From Nitrososphaerota archaeon (GTDB lineage Archaea; Thermoproteota; Nitrososphaeria; Nitrososphaerales; Nitrosopumilaceae): a stretch of 64,000 nt of DNA. Where the stretch lies: assembly GCA_016872055.1 (NCBI GenBank), contig VHBH01000003.1:1-64000 (forward strand). The letters run 5' to 3'. The position numbers were made by a program, and so were the translations under genes. The notes beneath the pieces were generated by a model. That model was not told the DNA's origin, did no database searches, and was given only the letters and a program-made list of their open reading frames with translations. Positions 53,015-63,500 of the stretch are shown here, in pieces. Positions within the stretch are counted from its first letter, which is position 1. Each line of letters starts with the position of its first letter.

Positions 53015-53992
53015 TTAGAAAAACTCGTCAAGTGAGTTTTCATGTAGAGGTTGGGCGTCATATCCAAGCCGGACTAGATCTGATGCAAACTCGTCAACAA
53101 AGCCGTGAATCGTATAAATTTTCTTCGCGCCGGTCTTTTTGACCAAATCCAGTAATTCTGGATAATCACAATGGTCGGACAATGGAATGGAATAGTCAGA
53201 TTTTCTGCCAAACGATACATTTGATTTTGCCCAGCCCGAAAACCCGATTGTTACAGCGCCATATTTTGCCTTCATTTGCTTGAGAAACGGATTGTTCTCT
53301 GACATGAGTGGGCACACCATTATCCATGGTTTTTTGTTAAGAAGTCCCTTTGACTCGGCTTCTGTATGACCCACTGATTCTTTGAGTGGAACACCTAGGC
53401 GATTGTGAAGTAAATTCATCTCTTTTACAGAATCATGATAGTACAACGGCTCCCAGTGTCCAAAGAGATTCGATATTGTCTGGGCCTTGCCAAGTTGATA
53501 TCCCATCAATATCACCGGTTTGCCCTTGTGGTAAATTTCCGATATAAGCTCGTTTACTTTTTTTACTGTCTCGTCTATTTTTGGAAAGACAAATTCGGGC
53601 TTGCCAAAGGTACACTCCATGATAAGGGTGTGACATTTTGGGATTATAGCGCCCTTGAGAAATCCTCTATCTCTGGTGCAGATATCGCCAGTATAGAAAA
53701 TATCATGGAATAGAGCCCCCCTTGCACCCAAAATATGACCAGAGTCATACAGTCTAAAGTCATCCAGGTGCTCGATATGGTTTGCCAGCGTTCTCCCCCT
53801 AAGACTTGCAATCTCCATTGTTTCTCGAGTTGCCAGGACCAGTCCGCTGTTGCCGCTAGGCAAATGGTCCGAGTGGGCATGAGACACAAAATTCACACAG
53901 TTTGGTGTTGCAGTCTTTGGATCCAAGTTTATGGTCTTGCCATCTATTTTGCAGACAATTCCGGTCTTTGTCATTTTTATCATTAGCTGCAA
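53015..53992 (-). CDS. MBL-fold (beta-lactamase-type) RNA/DNA exonuclease
   Basis: 325 residues. Metal-site motif FVSHAHSDHLP (H38, H40, D42, H43) and the later H of HTEAESKGLL, GDICTRDRG (D ligand), LIMECTFGKP, SDHCDYPEL. Similar to archaeal mRNA 3'-end exonuclease and related DNA-repair nucleases; the exact activity is not decidable. Start is a TTG at 53992, but ATG 53983 or 53974 are alternatives; a CTTAAAT box sits about 26 nt ahead of the TTG. Confidence 0.8.
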   Translation of the reverse strand: MQLMIKMTKTGIVCKIDGKTINLDPKTATPNCVNFVSHAHSDHLPSGNSGLVLATRETMEIASLRGRTLANHIEHLDDFRLYDSGHILGARGALFHDIFYTGDICTRDRGFLKGAIIPKCHTLIMECTFGKPEFVFPKIDETVKKVNELISEIYHKGKPVILMGYQLGKAQTISNLFGHWEPLYYHDSVKEMNLLHNRLGVPLKESVGHTEAESKGLLNKKPWIMVCPLMSENNPFLKQMKAKYGAVTIGFSGWAKSNVSFGRKSDYSIPLSDHCDYPELLDLVKKTGAKKIYTIHGFVDEFASDLVRLGYDAQPLHENSLDEFF

Positions 53993-54084
53993 TCAAGGCA
54001 GAATCTACGTACGATTTAAGTTTCGGCTTTAATGGAATGTTGACAACAGTACAAAAATTTGTCAAGCCAAAAAAATAGTAAATA

Positions 54085-54247
54085 CCCCCACCAAGAATCT
54101 TTGAGTGTTTTTTACCACAAAGCCTAGAGGGAATGACTATGCCTTGTAGGCTGCGAGAGTATAAACAAAATCAAGGCGGTACAATAGAGCGCTCCAGAGT
54201 ATTAAACAAGGGAACCGTCTTTACTGTCAGACTGCACAGATACTAAA
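54085..54247 (+). pseudogene. Histidine-kinase C-terminal remnant
   Basis: The frame starting at 54134 (37 residues) ends QGGTIERSRVLNKGTVFTVR followed by LHRY, the end of an HATPase domain. Just upstream, RIFE (frame of 54134) and FFTTKPRG (another frame, about 54107) are the N/F box, so the ATPase domain is present in pieces with frameshifts. No HisKA domain or receiver was found. Confidence 0.5.
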
Positions 54248-54276
54248 AGCATAAAATCAGTAGCACTTACAAAAAA

Positions 54277-54900
54277 GTGTTGAACCTAGGAATTTTGATT
54301 TCCGGCAGAGGCAGCAACATGGAGGCAATTCTCAAGGGAATAAAAAGAAAAAAAATTCCAATCAATCCAGCCATAGTAATATCTAACAATCCAGATGCAA
54401 AGGGGCTACAAATTGCTCAGAAGATGGGCGTGCCTACTGAGATAATTCCAAGCAAGGGTTTCTCAGGTACCCGATTGGAATACGACCAGCTAATCATCAA
54501 AACCCTGAAAAAATACCAAGTCACACCAAAATCTGGCCTTGTCTGTCTGGCAGGCTTTATGAGAATAATCAGTCCCGAGTTTATTGCAAAATATGAAAAT
54601 AGGATCCTTAACATCCATCCCGCATTATTGCCGTCATTTCCGGGGCTGCATGCGCAAAAGCAGGCACTCAACTATGGTGTAAAGTATTCAGGGTGCACAG
54701 TCCACTTTGTAGACTCTGGTGTAGACACTGGTCCTATCATACTGCAAGAAATTGTGCCAATCAAGGATGGTGACACCGAAGAAACACTCTCAAGGAGAAT
54801 TCTGGCAAAAGAGCATTTGGCCTATGTCAAGGCAGTAAGGCTTTTTGCAGAAGGCAAAGTCAAGATAAGCGGCAGAAAGTTCAGTAATCAGGGCCGCTAA
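54277..54900 (+). CDS. purN: Phosphoribosylglycinamide formyltransferase
   Basis: 207 residues. Transfers formyl from 10-formyl-THF to GAR. Motifs: LISGRGSNMEAIL, VICNxxxx-type VISNNPDAKGL, LAGFMRIISPEF, NIHPALLPSFPG (catalytic Asn/His) and SGCTVHFVDSGVDTGPII. Start GTG 54277. 3' end overlaps the cupin gene by 20 nt. Needs folate one-carbon units made by folD and the cyclo-ligase, 3 kb away. Confidence 0.95.
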   Translation: MLNLGILISGRGSNMEAILKGIKRKKIPINPAIVISNNPDAKGLQIAQKMGVPTEIIPSKGFSGTRLEYDQLIIKTLKKYQVTPKSGLVCLAGFMRIISPEFIAKYENRILNIHPALLPSFPGLHAQKQALNYGVKYSGCTVHFVDSGVDTGPIILQEIVPIKDGDTEETLSRRILAKEHLAYVKAVRLFAEGKVKISGRKFSNQGR

Positions 54901-55201
54901 AAAAGTACAAGGCAATTAGTTGTTTTTTGTTGCCATGGAATTTGTGCGGTATATTTTTTGGCACATAATACGCAAGGCCGTCTGAGACGGAATAGTCTTT
55001 TTTATTTATTTGTAAAAACCCATCACCCTTGATAATATAGTACAGCTCGTCTGCCTCGTGCGGGATCTGTGTGTCTTCTTCTCCGGGTTCCAGTACTAAG
55101 ACGCCTGCCGCAATATTTTTTCTGTTGATAAAAGTTTTAAAATACTCATCAGAGTTTTTTATTTCCTCAATGTATTTTTTCACGTCAAACTCTATTTTCA
55201 T
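54881..55201 (-). CDS. Cupin-fold protein
   Basis: 106 residues from the ATG at 55199-55201. Conserved cupin pattern: GEEDTQIPHEADELYYIIKG and LAYYVPKNIPHKFHGN, with His ligands for a metal. Small one-domain cupin of unknown substrate. An upstream 28-residue extension (from 55285) is basic and unlikely. Convergent with purN. Confidence 0.82.
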   Translation of the reverse strand: MKIEFDVKKYIEEIKNSDEYFKTFINRKNIAAGVLVLEPGEEDTQIPHEADELYYIIKGDGFLQINKKDYSVSDGLAYYVPKNIPHKFHGNKKQLIALYFFSGPDY

Positions 55202-55205
55202 GGAA

Positions 55206-56144
55206 TTACTTTTTTTTCCTAGATTTTTTTCTTTTTTGTAATCTGTGAATAAATATTGAGAATAGCGCTCCTGCAGGTATGCCAACTATAGTTCCAATGC
55301 TGACATATGGCGCCAAAAAGAACCCACCAATCCAGAGTCCTCCATCAGTTGTAAATTCCATAAAGGTCCTAGGCCTAAGCAAAAGCGAGACGGTCTTGGA
55401 CGTGGTTTTATCCTCACCAGAGTCGTCGGCGTATGATACTACGACCTCAAATGGGATCTTGTGCTCTGATGTTACATCTTTGGGGTCGGTAATCACCTGA
55501 GTTCGGATCAATATTGGAGTGTCTTTTTCTATAGCAGAATATGCATATGATGTCTGGCCACGAATGTTCACGTCGGAAGGCGCAATTATCTGGACTGTGA
55601 CATCCCGAATGAGGGCATCCTTTGATGTTATTTCTATATCAAATTGAAATTCGGCATTTGGGAATATGCTCGTTGGGGTTATGGTGTTAATCTGGATTTC
55701 CGGTGCCGCCTTGATCAAAATAGGAACTGCGATGTTTTTTTGAAATTCCGATTGCGGTGTTTCGTTATTTGAGAGCAGCACATGTGAGTACAAGCCATTA
55801 AGATAATACGTGCCAAGATCAGACTCCAACGTAGTGCTAAATTCCAGCGTTCCGCCAAAAGAGCCTCCCTTTGATAGGCGCTCAATGGAAAATGTCTGGT
55901 TTTTTCCCAAAATAGAACTGTTTTGCGACTCTAGTTTAAACAGGATGTTTTGCTTATCCTCCCAGCCGTTGTTTTGAACAAATATAGACACTGCAAAGTC
56001 GCGCCCAGCAATGACAGAATCAGGATATTCCAGTGTGACATCCATTGCCCCATCCATTGTCTGCTTTATGGTTGCTGCATCGACGGAGATTATAGTTCCT
56101 GAGAGCACAAGAATCCCAATTACGACAAGAAAATGTACAGCCAA
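55206..56144 (-). CDS. Secreted, C-terminally anchored beta-sandwich protein
   Basis: 312 residues. Signal peptide (HFLVVIGILVLSGTIISVDA), two Ig-like beta domains with repeated aromatic strands (DFAVSIFVQNNGWEDKQNIL, AEFQFDIEITSKDALIRDVT), a C-terminal TM (PYVSIGTIVGIPAGALFSIF) and a basic cytosolic tail (RLQKRKKSRKKK). A surface protein; function unknown. Start TTG 56144, 2 nt after the stop of the small gene 56147-56293, hence one operon. Confidence 0.78.
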   Translation of the reverse strand: MAVHFLVVIGILVLSGTIISVDAATIKQTMDGAMDVTLEYPDSVIAGRDFAVSIFVQNNGWEDKQNILFKLESQNSSILGKNQTFSIERLSKGGSFGGTLEFSTTLESDLGTYYLNGLYSHVLLSNNETPQSEFQKNIAVPILIKAAPEIQINTITPTSIFPNAEFQFDIEITSKDALIRDVTVQIIAPSDVNIRGQTSYAYSAIEKDTPILIRTQVITDPKDVTSEHKIPFEVVVSYADDSGEDKTTSKTVSLLLRPRTFMEFTTDGGLWIGGFFLAPYVSIGTIVGIPAGALFSIFIHRLQKRKKSRKKK

Positions 56145-56146
56145 GA

Positions 56147-56293
56147 CTATTTTAGATTGGACTGGTTATGTTTTTTTCTTAGTTGTTTTTGTTTATTTGC
56201 AAATTCGTTAACTTTGTCATGCTCTTTTCCAAGCTCTTCAAAGAACTTGTTTGAGAACCCATTTTTATCAATAGAATTGACATCCTTTTTCAT
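56147..56293 (-). CDS. 48-residue helical peptide, operon with 55206-56144
   Basis: Short gene, ATG 56291-56293. Product charged and helical (NKFFEELGKEHDKVNEFANK, then KQLRKKHNQS). Stop lies 2 nt ahead of the start of the secreted protein. Sequence looks coding; no family recognised. Confidence 0.7.
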   Translation of the reverse strand: MKKDVNSIDKNGFSNKFFEELGKEHDKVNEFANKQKQLRKKHNQSNLK

Positions 56294-56325
56294 AATAATG
56301 AAATCAAGGAGATCTCGAATTTAAA

Positions 56326-57531
56326 TTAATTTGCAGGTCTTGCGGCAAGGGTCGCCGTGATTTCCATCACCTCCCCTGTACGATTAATCTTAACTAACAC
56401 TGTGTCGCCCACGGATTTGTTTTCCGCCAAATATATGATAAGGTCGTCAATGTCCCGCACAACTTGGCCATCTAGTGCCACAATTACGTCTCCGCCCTTT
56501 AGCTCGCGATTTACATTGTATATTGCCTCTTGGATTCCGGCCTTGTCTGCTGGACCGTCTGGAACCACAGTAGTCACAAATACACCGTGATAGTTCTTTG
56601 GTAGGTCAATGAGCTTTGCAATGTCTGGCGTAAGGCTTGTTCCAGAAACACCAAGCCATGGATGGGTGAAGGTTCCTTTTTCTATTAGGACAGGAACTAG
56701 GCGTTTGATAGTGTTAGATGGCACTGCAAATCCAATTCCTGAAAAATCACCAGTAGTAGACTGGATTGCGGTGTTTATACCAATAACTTGGCCTTCCAAA
56801 TTCAACATAGGTCCGCCAGAATTGCCAGGATTGATTGCGGCATCGGTTTGGATTACACTTGGAATTGAATAGCCAGATTCATAGTTTGGCAATAGCCTTC
56901 CAACCTGGCTTACTATGCCAGTAGTCATGGTGTTGGATAGACCAAATGGATTACCAATAGCGACTATTTGCTGACCTACTTCAAGTTCTGCCGAGTTTGC
57001 AAGAGGTAATGGGTTTAGAGTTTCTTCAGAGAAGTCATCGGTTATTTGGAGTACTGCTATATCGTTGAAAGGATCTGTTCCAATCACCTTGGCAGAATAA
57101 ATATTTCCGCCAACGAATCTGACAGTCACTTCTTGCGCTCCTGAAATTACGTGATTATTAGTGATGATGTGGCCTTGTGTGTCATAGACAAACCCAGAAC
57201 CAAGTCTTGAGGATTGGCTTTCAAGCGGCGAGCCATTAATTATGATATTAGTGTTCACAGTGGATATCTTGGTATTGATTTGAACAACTGAATTTTCTAC
57301 TTTTTTGAACAATACAGTAAGCGGGCTTTTTTGATTTTGAATATCAGAGACTGCTGCATATTCCAGTTTTGGCGCATTGGTTGGCTCTTGTTGGTAGAGT
57401 ACGGGTGCGGTTGGCTGGGGATTTTGCACCTGAACGGTCTTTGTTTCTCCAAAGTTTGTGACAAACCCAACAGATAATGCCACTGCAAGTATTCCTACTA
57501 AGCCGACTAGGACTTTTTCACGGGAATTCAT
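56326..57531 (-). CDS. HtrA/DegP-like serine protease with PDZ domain
   Basis: 401 residues. Signal anchor near 7-26 (VLVGLVGILAVALSVGFVTN), trypsin-like protease with H127 (TNNHVIS), D157 (NDIAVLQ) and S238 (NPGNSGGP), then one PDZ domain (GVFVTTVVPDGPADKAGI ... GDVIVALDGQVVRD). Extracytoplasmic quality control of misfolded proteins; the catalytic triad is complete. Only one PDZ, like short DegQ/HtrA types. Confidence 0.94.
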   Translation of the reverse strand: MNSREKVLVGLVGILAVALSVGFVTNFGETKTVQVQNPQPTAPVLYQQEPTNAPKLEYAAVSDIQNQKSPLTVLFKKVENSVVQINTKISTVNTNIIINGSPLESQSSRLGSGFVYDTQGHIITNNHVISGAQEVTVRFVGGNIYSAKVIGTDPFNDIAVLQITDDFSEETLNPLPLANSAELEVGQQIVAIGNPFGLSNTMTTGIVSQVGRLLPNYESGYSIPSVIQTDAAINPGNSGGPMLNLEGQVIGINTAIQSTTGDFSGIGFAVPSNTIKRLVPVLIEKGTFTHPWLGVSGTSLTPDIAKLIDLPKNYHGVFVTTVVPDGPADKAGIQEAIYNVNRELKGGDVIVALDGQVVRDIDDLIIYLAENKSVGDTVLVKINRTGEVMEITATLAARPAN

Positions 57532-57782
57532 TTTAGTGTTTGATGTTTCATAGTATAATATTGCCTATAACCATTACGTAGAATTTGTTAGCTTTAATCA
57601 TTGAGCTAGGGGCAGGTTTTCCGACTAAAAATTCTGAGTTAACAAAGTAAATCTGCCCATAAATATGTCGGATAGAAATTTTGCGTGAGGAAGACGATAT
57701 TACCTACCGATAGCCCGTCGCTTCAACATTTGTCTTTCTAGTCAATTTTGATAAGTTAAATTAGAATTATTCTAGATATGTT

Positions 57783-58640
57783 TTGTTGGTTGGCACAAAA
57801 ATAGACGGACTGGTAGTTTCTGCTGCCGTCCGCGAACAGGTCAAAAAGGACGCGGAGGGCCTAAAATCAAAGGGAGTTGAGCCGTGTCTTGCCACTGTTC
57901 TTGTTGGCGACAATCCAGCATCTGCAACATATGTAAAAAATAAGCAAAAGGCATGTGCCGAAGTGGGAATTAAGACCAAGGACCACAAGCTGTCATCCAC
58001 CATAACGCAGATGGATTTGAACTTGCTAGTCGATAAACTAAACGAAGACCCCGAGGTCCACGGCATACTGGTTCAGTTACCATTACCACCGCAGTGCAAC
58101 GAATTTGAGACAACATCGAGGATTTTGCCTGCAAAGGACGTAGATGGGCTAACTCCACAAAACGTAGGGCTCCTTGCAATGAAAAAGGCCGCGCTAAAGG
58201 CATGTACACCGTCTGGCATAATGGAGCTATTCCAGTATTATTCAATACAATTAGAAGGAAAAAACACAGTAATCATTAATCGAAGTAATTTAGTTGGCAA
58301 ACCCCTAATTCACTTGCTACTAGAAAAAAACGCCGTAGTCACAGTTGCACATTCAAAAACAAAAAACTTAGCAGATGTTTGTAAAAATGCAGACATTATC
58401 ATAACAGGCGTTGGCGACAGGACAAAGTTCACACTAACGCCAGATATGATAAAGGATGGTGCAATAGTAATTGATGTCGCTACAACCAGGCTTGACGGCA
58501 AGCTAGTAGGCGATTGTGATTTTGAAAAAATAATCCAAAAAGCATCCTTTGCATCCCCTGTTCCAGGAGGAGTTGGTCCGATGACCATTGCGATGCTATT
58601 AAAAAACACGGTAACTGCGGCAAGCCATGGTAGAAACTAA
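57783..58640 (+). CDS. folD: Methylenetetrahydrofolate dehydrogenase/cyclohydrolase
   Basis: 285 residues. Bifunctional FolD: SATYVKNKQKACAEVGI, GILVQLPLPPQ, PAKDVDGLTPQNVG, IINRSNLVGKPLIHLLLEK and SPVPGGVGPMTIAMLL. Interconverts 5,10-methylene-, methenyl- and 10-formyl-THF for purine synthesis. Start TTG 57783. Overlaps the cyclo-ligase by 14 nt, a coupled pair. Confidence 0.96.
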   Translation: MLVGTKIDGLVVSAAVREQVKKDAEGLKSKGVEPCLATVLVGDNPASATYVKNKQKACAEVGIKTKDHKLSSTITQMDLNLLVDKLNEDPEVHGILVQLPLPPQCNEFETTSRILPAKDVDGLTPQNVGLLAMKKAALKACTPSGIMELFQYYSIQLEGKNTVIINRSNLVGKPLIHLLLEKNAVVTVAHSKTKNLADVCKNADIIITGVGDRTKFTLTPDMIKDGAIVIDVATTRLDGKLVGDCDFEKIIQKASFASPVPGGVGPMTIAMLLKNTVTAASHGRN

Positions 58641-59187
58641 AGAAAATCTCCGCAAGCAGTTCCTAGAAAAAAGGGACTGGCTCTCAGCAGATTTGATGGA
58701 AATTGCAAGTAGGCAAATAAGAAAAAATCTAGGTAAAATAGAGCAATACCGAAAGGCGCAAACCATTGCGTGCTATCATTCTACTGGAAGCGAGGTCAAA
58801 ACGCACGAGATAATGCAGGAAATACTCAGTCACGGCAAGACACTTGCGCTTCCACGCGTAGAAGGAGGAGTTTTGATGTTCTGCGATGTTAAGAAATTTG
58901 AAGACTTGGAAAAAGGAGAATTTGGCATAATGGAACCAAAGCAATATTGTGGAATGGTCGACAGTTTTGATCTAATCATAGTCCCGGCAGTAGCAATGAC
59001 AAAGACAGGTCAAAGGCTAGGATACGGAATGGGATTCTACGATAGATTCCTAGCAGGTAGAGAAACTCCAACCATAGCACTGGCGTACTCTAAATCAATT
59101 GCAAAAAACATCCCGCACGAAAATTCAGATGTCAAAATAGACATTATAGTAACAGAAGACGAAATTATTCTCTCAGAGAAATGCTAG
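58627..59187 (+). CDS. 5-formyltetrahydrofolate cyclo-ligase family protein
   Basis: 186 residues. KENLRKQFLEKRDWLS start, LPRVEGGVLMFCDV and RLGYGMGFYDRFLA (ATP/folate site). Salvages 5-formyl-THF back into the active pool, so its coupling with folD is functional. 3' end overlaps purD on the opposite strand by 15 nt. Confidence 0.9.
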   Translation: MVETKENLRKQFLEKRDWLSADLMEIASRQIRKNLGKIEQYRKAQTIACYHSTGSEVKTHEIMQEILSHGKTLALPRVEGGVLMFCDVKKFEDLEKGEFGIMEPKQYCGMVDSFDLIIVPAVAMTKTGQRLGYGMGFYDRFLAGRETPTIALAYSKSIAKNIPHENSDVKIDIIVTEDEIILSEKC

Positions 59188-60447
59188 TCCTTTTTTGCCA
59201 ATATCTGTTCTGCAGTACTTGTTTTGCCACTGGATTTTCTGTATAGCCAAATATGCATTAGAAATTGCCGATTCCAGTGTTGTACCTAGTGCTGTTACTC
59301 CAAGAACTCGCCCACCATTCGTTAGAACTTGGTTGTCTTCTCGCTTTGTGCCGGCATGAAACACCATGGTATCATTGTTATTAACAGAGTCAAGGCCCAA
59401 AATTGGTTCATTTTTTGGATAAGAGTCAGGATACCCCTTTGATGCCAAGACAACGCAGATGGCAGTTTGGCTTTTCCAAGTAATTTGTGGGAGCAAAGCG
59501 AGATTACCGTTGTATGACGCGAGTAGGTATTCGTACAAATCAGAGCCCATTCGCATCATAATCGGCTGACATTCTGGGTCGCCCATTCGAGCATTATACT
59601 CCAAGACAAATGGCTCACCATCTTTGATCATTATTCCAGCATACAAAAATCCCTTGAATGGGATTCCTTCCTTTTTCATTGCATGGATTGTTTTTTCTAT
59701 TACATTTTTTTGGATTTTTTTTGCCATCTCTTCTGTGATTACGCCGGTTGGCGAGTACGCGCCCATTCCACCTGTGTTTGGACCCTTATCATTATCAAAA
59801 ATCCTCTTGTGGTCCTGGCTTGTAGCCATAGGAATTGTAGTCACACCATCAGATAATGCAATGTATGATGCCTCTATTCCGTCAATTCTTTTTTCTATCA
59901 CTATACTTGCGCCAGCAGAGCCAAAGGTGTTTTTGACCAGCATTTCCTCTATTGCAGTAAATGCATCTTGTTTGGTATCACAGATAATCACCCCCTTGCC
60001 TGCGGCAAGGCCATCTGCTTTTATGACTACTGGATAATTCACAGATTCAACGTACTGTTTAGCCTCTTTTGCATCATCAAATATTCCAAATGGGGCAGTC
60101 TGGATGTCATTTCTTTGCATGAATTGCTTTGCCCAGATTTTGCTTGATTCAAGTCGTGCTGCTTCTTTTGTTGGGCCAAATATTCCAAGATTGTTTTCTG
60201 TGAATCTATCCACTATTCCCTTGGATAGTGGTGCTTCAGGGCCCACTACAGTAAAGCAGTCATTGTTTATTGCAAACTCGATTAGCTTATCAATTTCTTC
60301 TGGATTTATTGGAATATTATTTTGTGTTCCACCATTGCCAGGTGTAAAGAAAACCTTGGCTACTTGTTTTGATTGTGCAATCTTCCATCCTAGTGCGTGT
60401 TCTCTGCCGCCAGAGCCGACAACCAAAACATTTACCAACAAACTCAA
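59173..60447 (-). CDS. purD: Phosphoribosylamine-glycine ligase
   Basis: 424 residues. ATP-grasp ligase, second step of purine synthesis. NVLVVGSGGREHALGWK N-terminus, VVIKADGLAAGKGVII, DHKRIFDNDKGPNTGGMGAY and EYNARMGDPECQPIMMRM. Start TTG 60447, or the shorter form beginning at NVLVVGSGG. Divergent from ileS. Confidence 0.95.
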   Translation of the reverse strand: MSLLVNVLVVGSGGREHALGWKIAQSKQVAKVFFTPGNGGTQNNIPINPEEIDKLIEFAINNDCFTVVGPEAPLSKGIVDRFTENNLGIFGPTKEAARLESSKIWAKQFMQRNDIQTAPFGIFDDAKEAKQYVESVNYPVVIKADGLAAGKGVIICDTKQDAFTAIEEMLVKNTFGSAGASIVIEKRIDGIEASYIALSDGVTTIPMATSQDHKRIFDNDKGPNTGGMGAYSPTGVITEEMAKKIQKNVIEKTIHAMKKEGIPFKGFLYAGIMIKDGEPFVLEYNARMGDPECQPIMMRMGSDLYEYLLASYNGNLALLPQITWKSQTAICVVLASKGYPDSYPKNEPILGLDSVNNNDTMVFHAGTKREDNQVLTNGGRVLGVTALGTTLESAISNAYLAIQKIQWQNKYCRTDIGKKGLAFL

Positions 60448-60524
60448 GCTCGCATTCTCGTATATAATCGCAGTTTCTGGGTCAGACCTAGCTTGCTTTA
60501 TAAAATCAGATCACAGTTTGTACG

Positions 60525-63500
60525 ATGTTGCAACTAGACCGGGAATTAAATTCCAAAAAAATTGAAGAACAGATACGCCAACATTTGTCCAGTCTTGATT
60601 TGCAAAAAATGTTAGATGATGCAAAGTCTGGTCAAAATCTAGTATTCATTGAAGGTCCCCCTACAATGAATGGAATTCCTCATGCAGGACACCTTCGTGG
60701 AAGAATAATCAAGGATTTGTGGTATCGCTACAACACACTTTTGGGTTACAAAATAACATTCAACGCAGGCTGGGACACACAGGGACTACCAGTTGAATTG
60801 CAGGCGGAAAAAGAACTTGGAATCACCGGTGGAAAAACTGAGATCCTGAAATCATTTGGAATTGAAAAGCTTGTAGCAGAGTGCAAAAAGTTAGTCCACA
60901 AATATAACGAAAAATGGATTGAGGTGGATAATCTCCTAGGTATGTCGTTTAACCAAGAAAACGCATACTGGACATACAAAGATGAATTCATAGAGAGAGA
61001 ATGGCAGATTCTAAAAAAGGCACACGAGATAGGCGTCCTAACGGAAGGACATAGAATTGTAGCATATTGTCCTAGCTGCCAAACTGCACTATCAAGCCAA
61101 GAGGTAAACCAGGGATATGAGATGGTCCAGGACCCATCACTCTATTACAAAGTCAAGCTGGAATCAGAAGATGCTTTTTTGATTGTCTGGACCACAATGC
61201 CATTTACTCTAGTCACTGACGCAATGGTTGGCCTCAACCCAGAGGAAAATTATCACTATGTCAAAGTAGAAGGCGAAACCTGGGTTGTTGGAGAAAAAAG
61301 ACTAGAAGAATTTGCAAAGGAAGTCAAAATTGAAAATTATCAAATTATTAAGACTGTAAAGGGGGCAAGTTTTGAGGGTAAAAAATACATCCACCCATTA
61401 TTAACAGAGATTCCAAAACTAGCCGAGCTTGCAAAAAATCCCAACTACCACATTGCAGTTTCTGAAGAGTTTGTCGATCCAATCACAGGAAGTGGGCTTG
61501 TGCATTTGGCACCTGCAAACGGAGAGGAGGATTACAATATTGCGCAAAAAAGAAAGATTCCTGTTTTCTCACCAATTGACGATGAGGTCAAGTTCACGTC
61601 AGACGCCGGAAAATATGCATCAATGTTTGTGCGTGATGCAGATAGGCAAATAACAGAAGACATCAAGGCAAAAGGCGCCCTAGTGAGAATAGGTAGAATA
61701 AAGCACAAGTATCCGCTTTGCTGGAGATCCCATCACCCAATTGTGTGGCTTGCAAGACGCGAGTTTTTCTACATGCTGGACAAGCTAGACAATAAAGCAA
61801 TAGAGGCGGCAGAAAAGGTAGAATACTTTTTTGATCAGCCAAAGAACCGGTTCTTGGGAATAATAAAAGAAAAACACCCCTGGTGCATTTCTCGTGAGAG
61901 ATTCTGGGGCTGTCCTCTACCAATATGGAACTGCAAGTGCGGCCATGTAGAGCGATTATTCTCAAGAAAAGAAATTTTGGATGTTGCAACTGATCTACCA
62001 GATGGTCCAAACTTTGAGCTTCATAGACCATGGATCGACAGAATTGGAATAAAGTGCAAAAAATGTGGTGCCCAGATGGAGCGAGAGAAATTCGTCCTAG
62101 ACACCTGGCATAATAGTGGCTCTGCCCCATATTCGTCGCTCTCAGATTCTGAATATTCCAAGGGAATTCCAGCACCGTTTCTAACAGAGGGAATTGATCA
62201 GACAAGGGGTTGGGCATACACATTACTAGTTGAGAATGTCATTCTCAACAACAAGCCTACGCCGCCGTATTCTGCATTCTTGTTTCAGGGACACGTTCTA
62301 GACAAAAACGGAAACAAGATGAGTAAAAGTCTCGGAAATGTAATGGATGGAAAAGAACTATTAACAAAGTATCCAGTTGATTTGATCCGATTCTATTTCA
62401 TCTGGAAGTCAAGCCCGATTGAGCCAATTAATTTCAGCACTGATGAGATGATGTCGCGGCCATACCAGATCCTAAACACTCTATACCACATTCATCTGTA
62501 TTACAAGCAAAATAGCGAATACGACAAGTTCGACTATAACATCCACACAATATCGCAGGCAAGGCAAAGGAACCTACTTGGTTCACCAGACATTTGGATT
62601 TTATCAAAGCTTCAAAGACTCGTCAAATTAGTACAACAAAACAACGATTCCTGCAAGTTTCATGAATCTGCTCGGGCATTGGAAGACTTCATCATAAATT
62701 CGCTAAGCCAAGTCTATATTCCAATTACTAAAGCAGAATTATGGGATGAAGATAATTCCAAAACAGACAGACGTTTTGCAATTTATGCCATTTTACATAA
62801 GATTCTCAAAACACTTGATGTTCTGATTCACCCACTTTGCCCCTATACCAGTGAATACCTGCATCTTGCAGTGTTTGGCAAAGATAGCATTTTGTTGGAG
62901 AGCTGGCCTGTCCCAGAAACAGATCTAATCAACGACACAATAGAAGAGTCATTTGATTTGATGAAAGAGTCAGTGTCAGTATCATCAGCAGCTCGAATGA
63001 AGGCAAAGCTCAAGCGACGCTGGCCGCTAACTGATGCAGTAGTTTGTGTCACTCCAGGACAAAAGCAAAAACTGGAATCATTATCAGAATTATTATTATC
63101 ACAGATGAATGTGGAATCATTCAAGGCAGTAGAGCTGCTAAACAGTGCAGGCCTAGAACTGATTAATGAGATGCAGTCCTTGAAGCTTCCAGTCAAACCA
63201 CTAGTGGAAATGGACCGAAAGAAAATAGGCCCCAAGGCAAAGCAGCACATGGGCGCGTTACTCTCGGCATTTGCAGGAACAAAGCCAGAGGAAATCATAT
63301 CAAATCTACTCAAATCAAAATCCCACACATTTGATATTGAGGCTGAAAAAATAACACTAGACCTAGAAGACTTCGTGATATCATTTGACGCCCAGGACGG
63401 CTATGCGTATTCGCAGCGTGACTCACTGATTGTATTCATATCTACTGCCAGAAACCGCGAAATGATGGCTCGCGGACTAGTAAAGGATCTGGCAAGAAGA

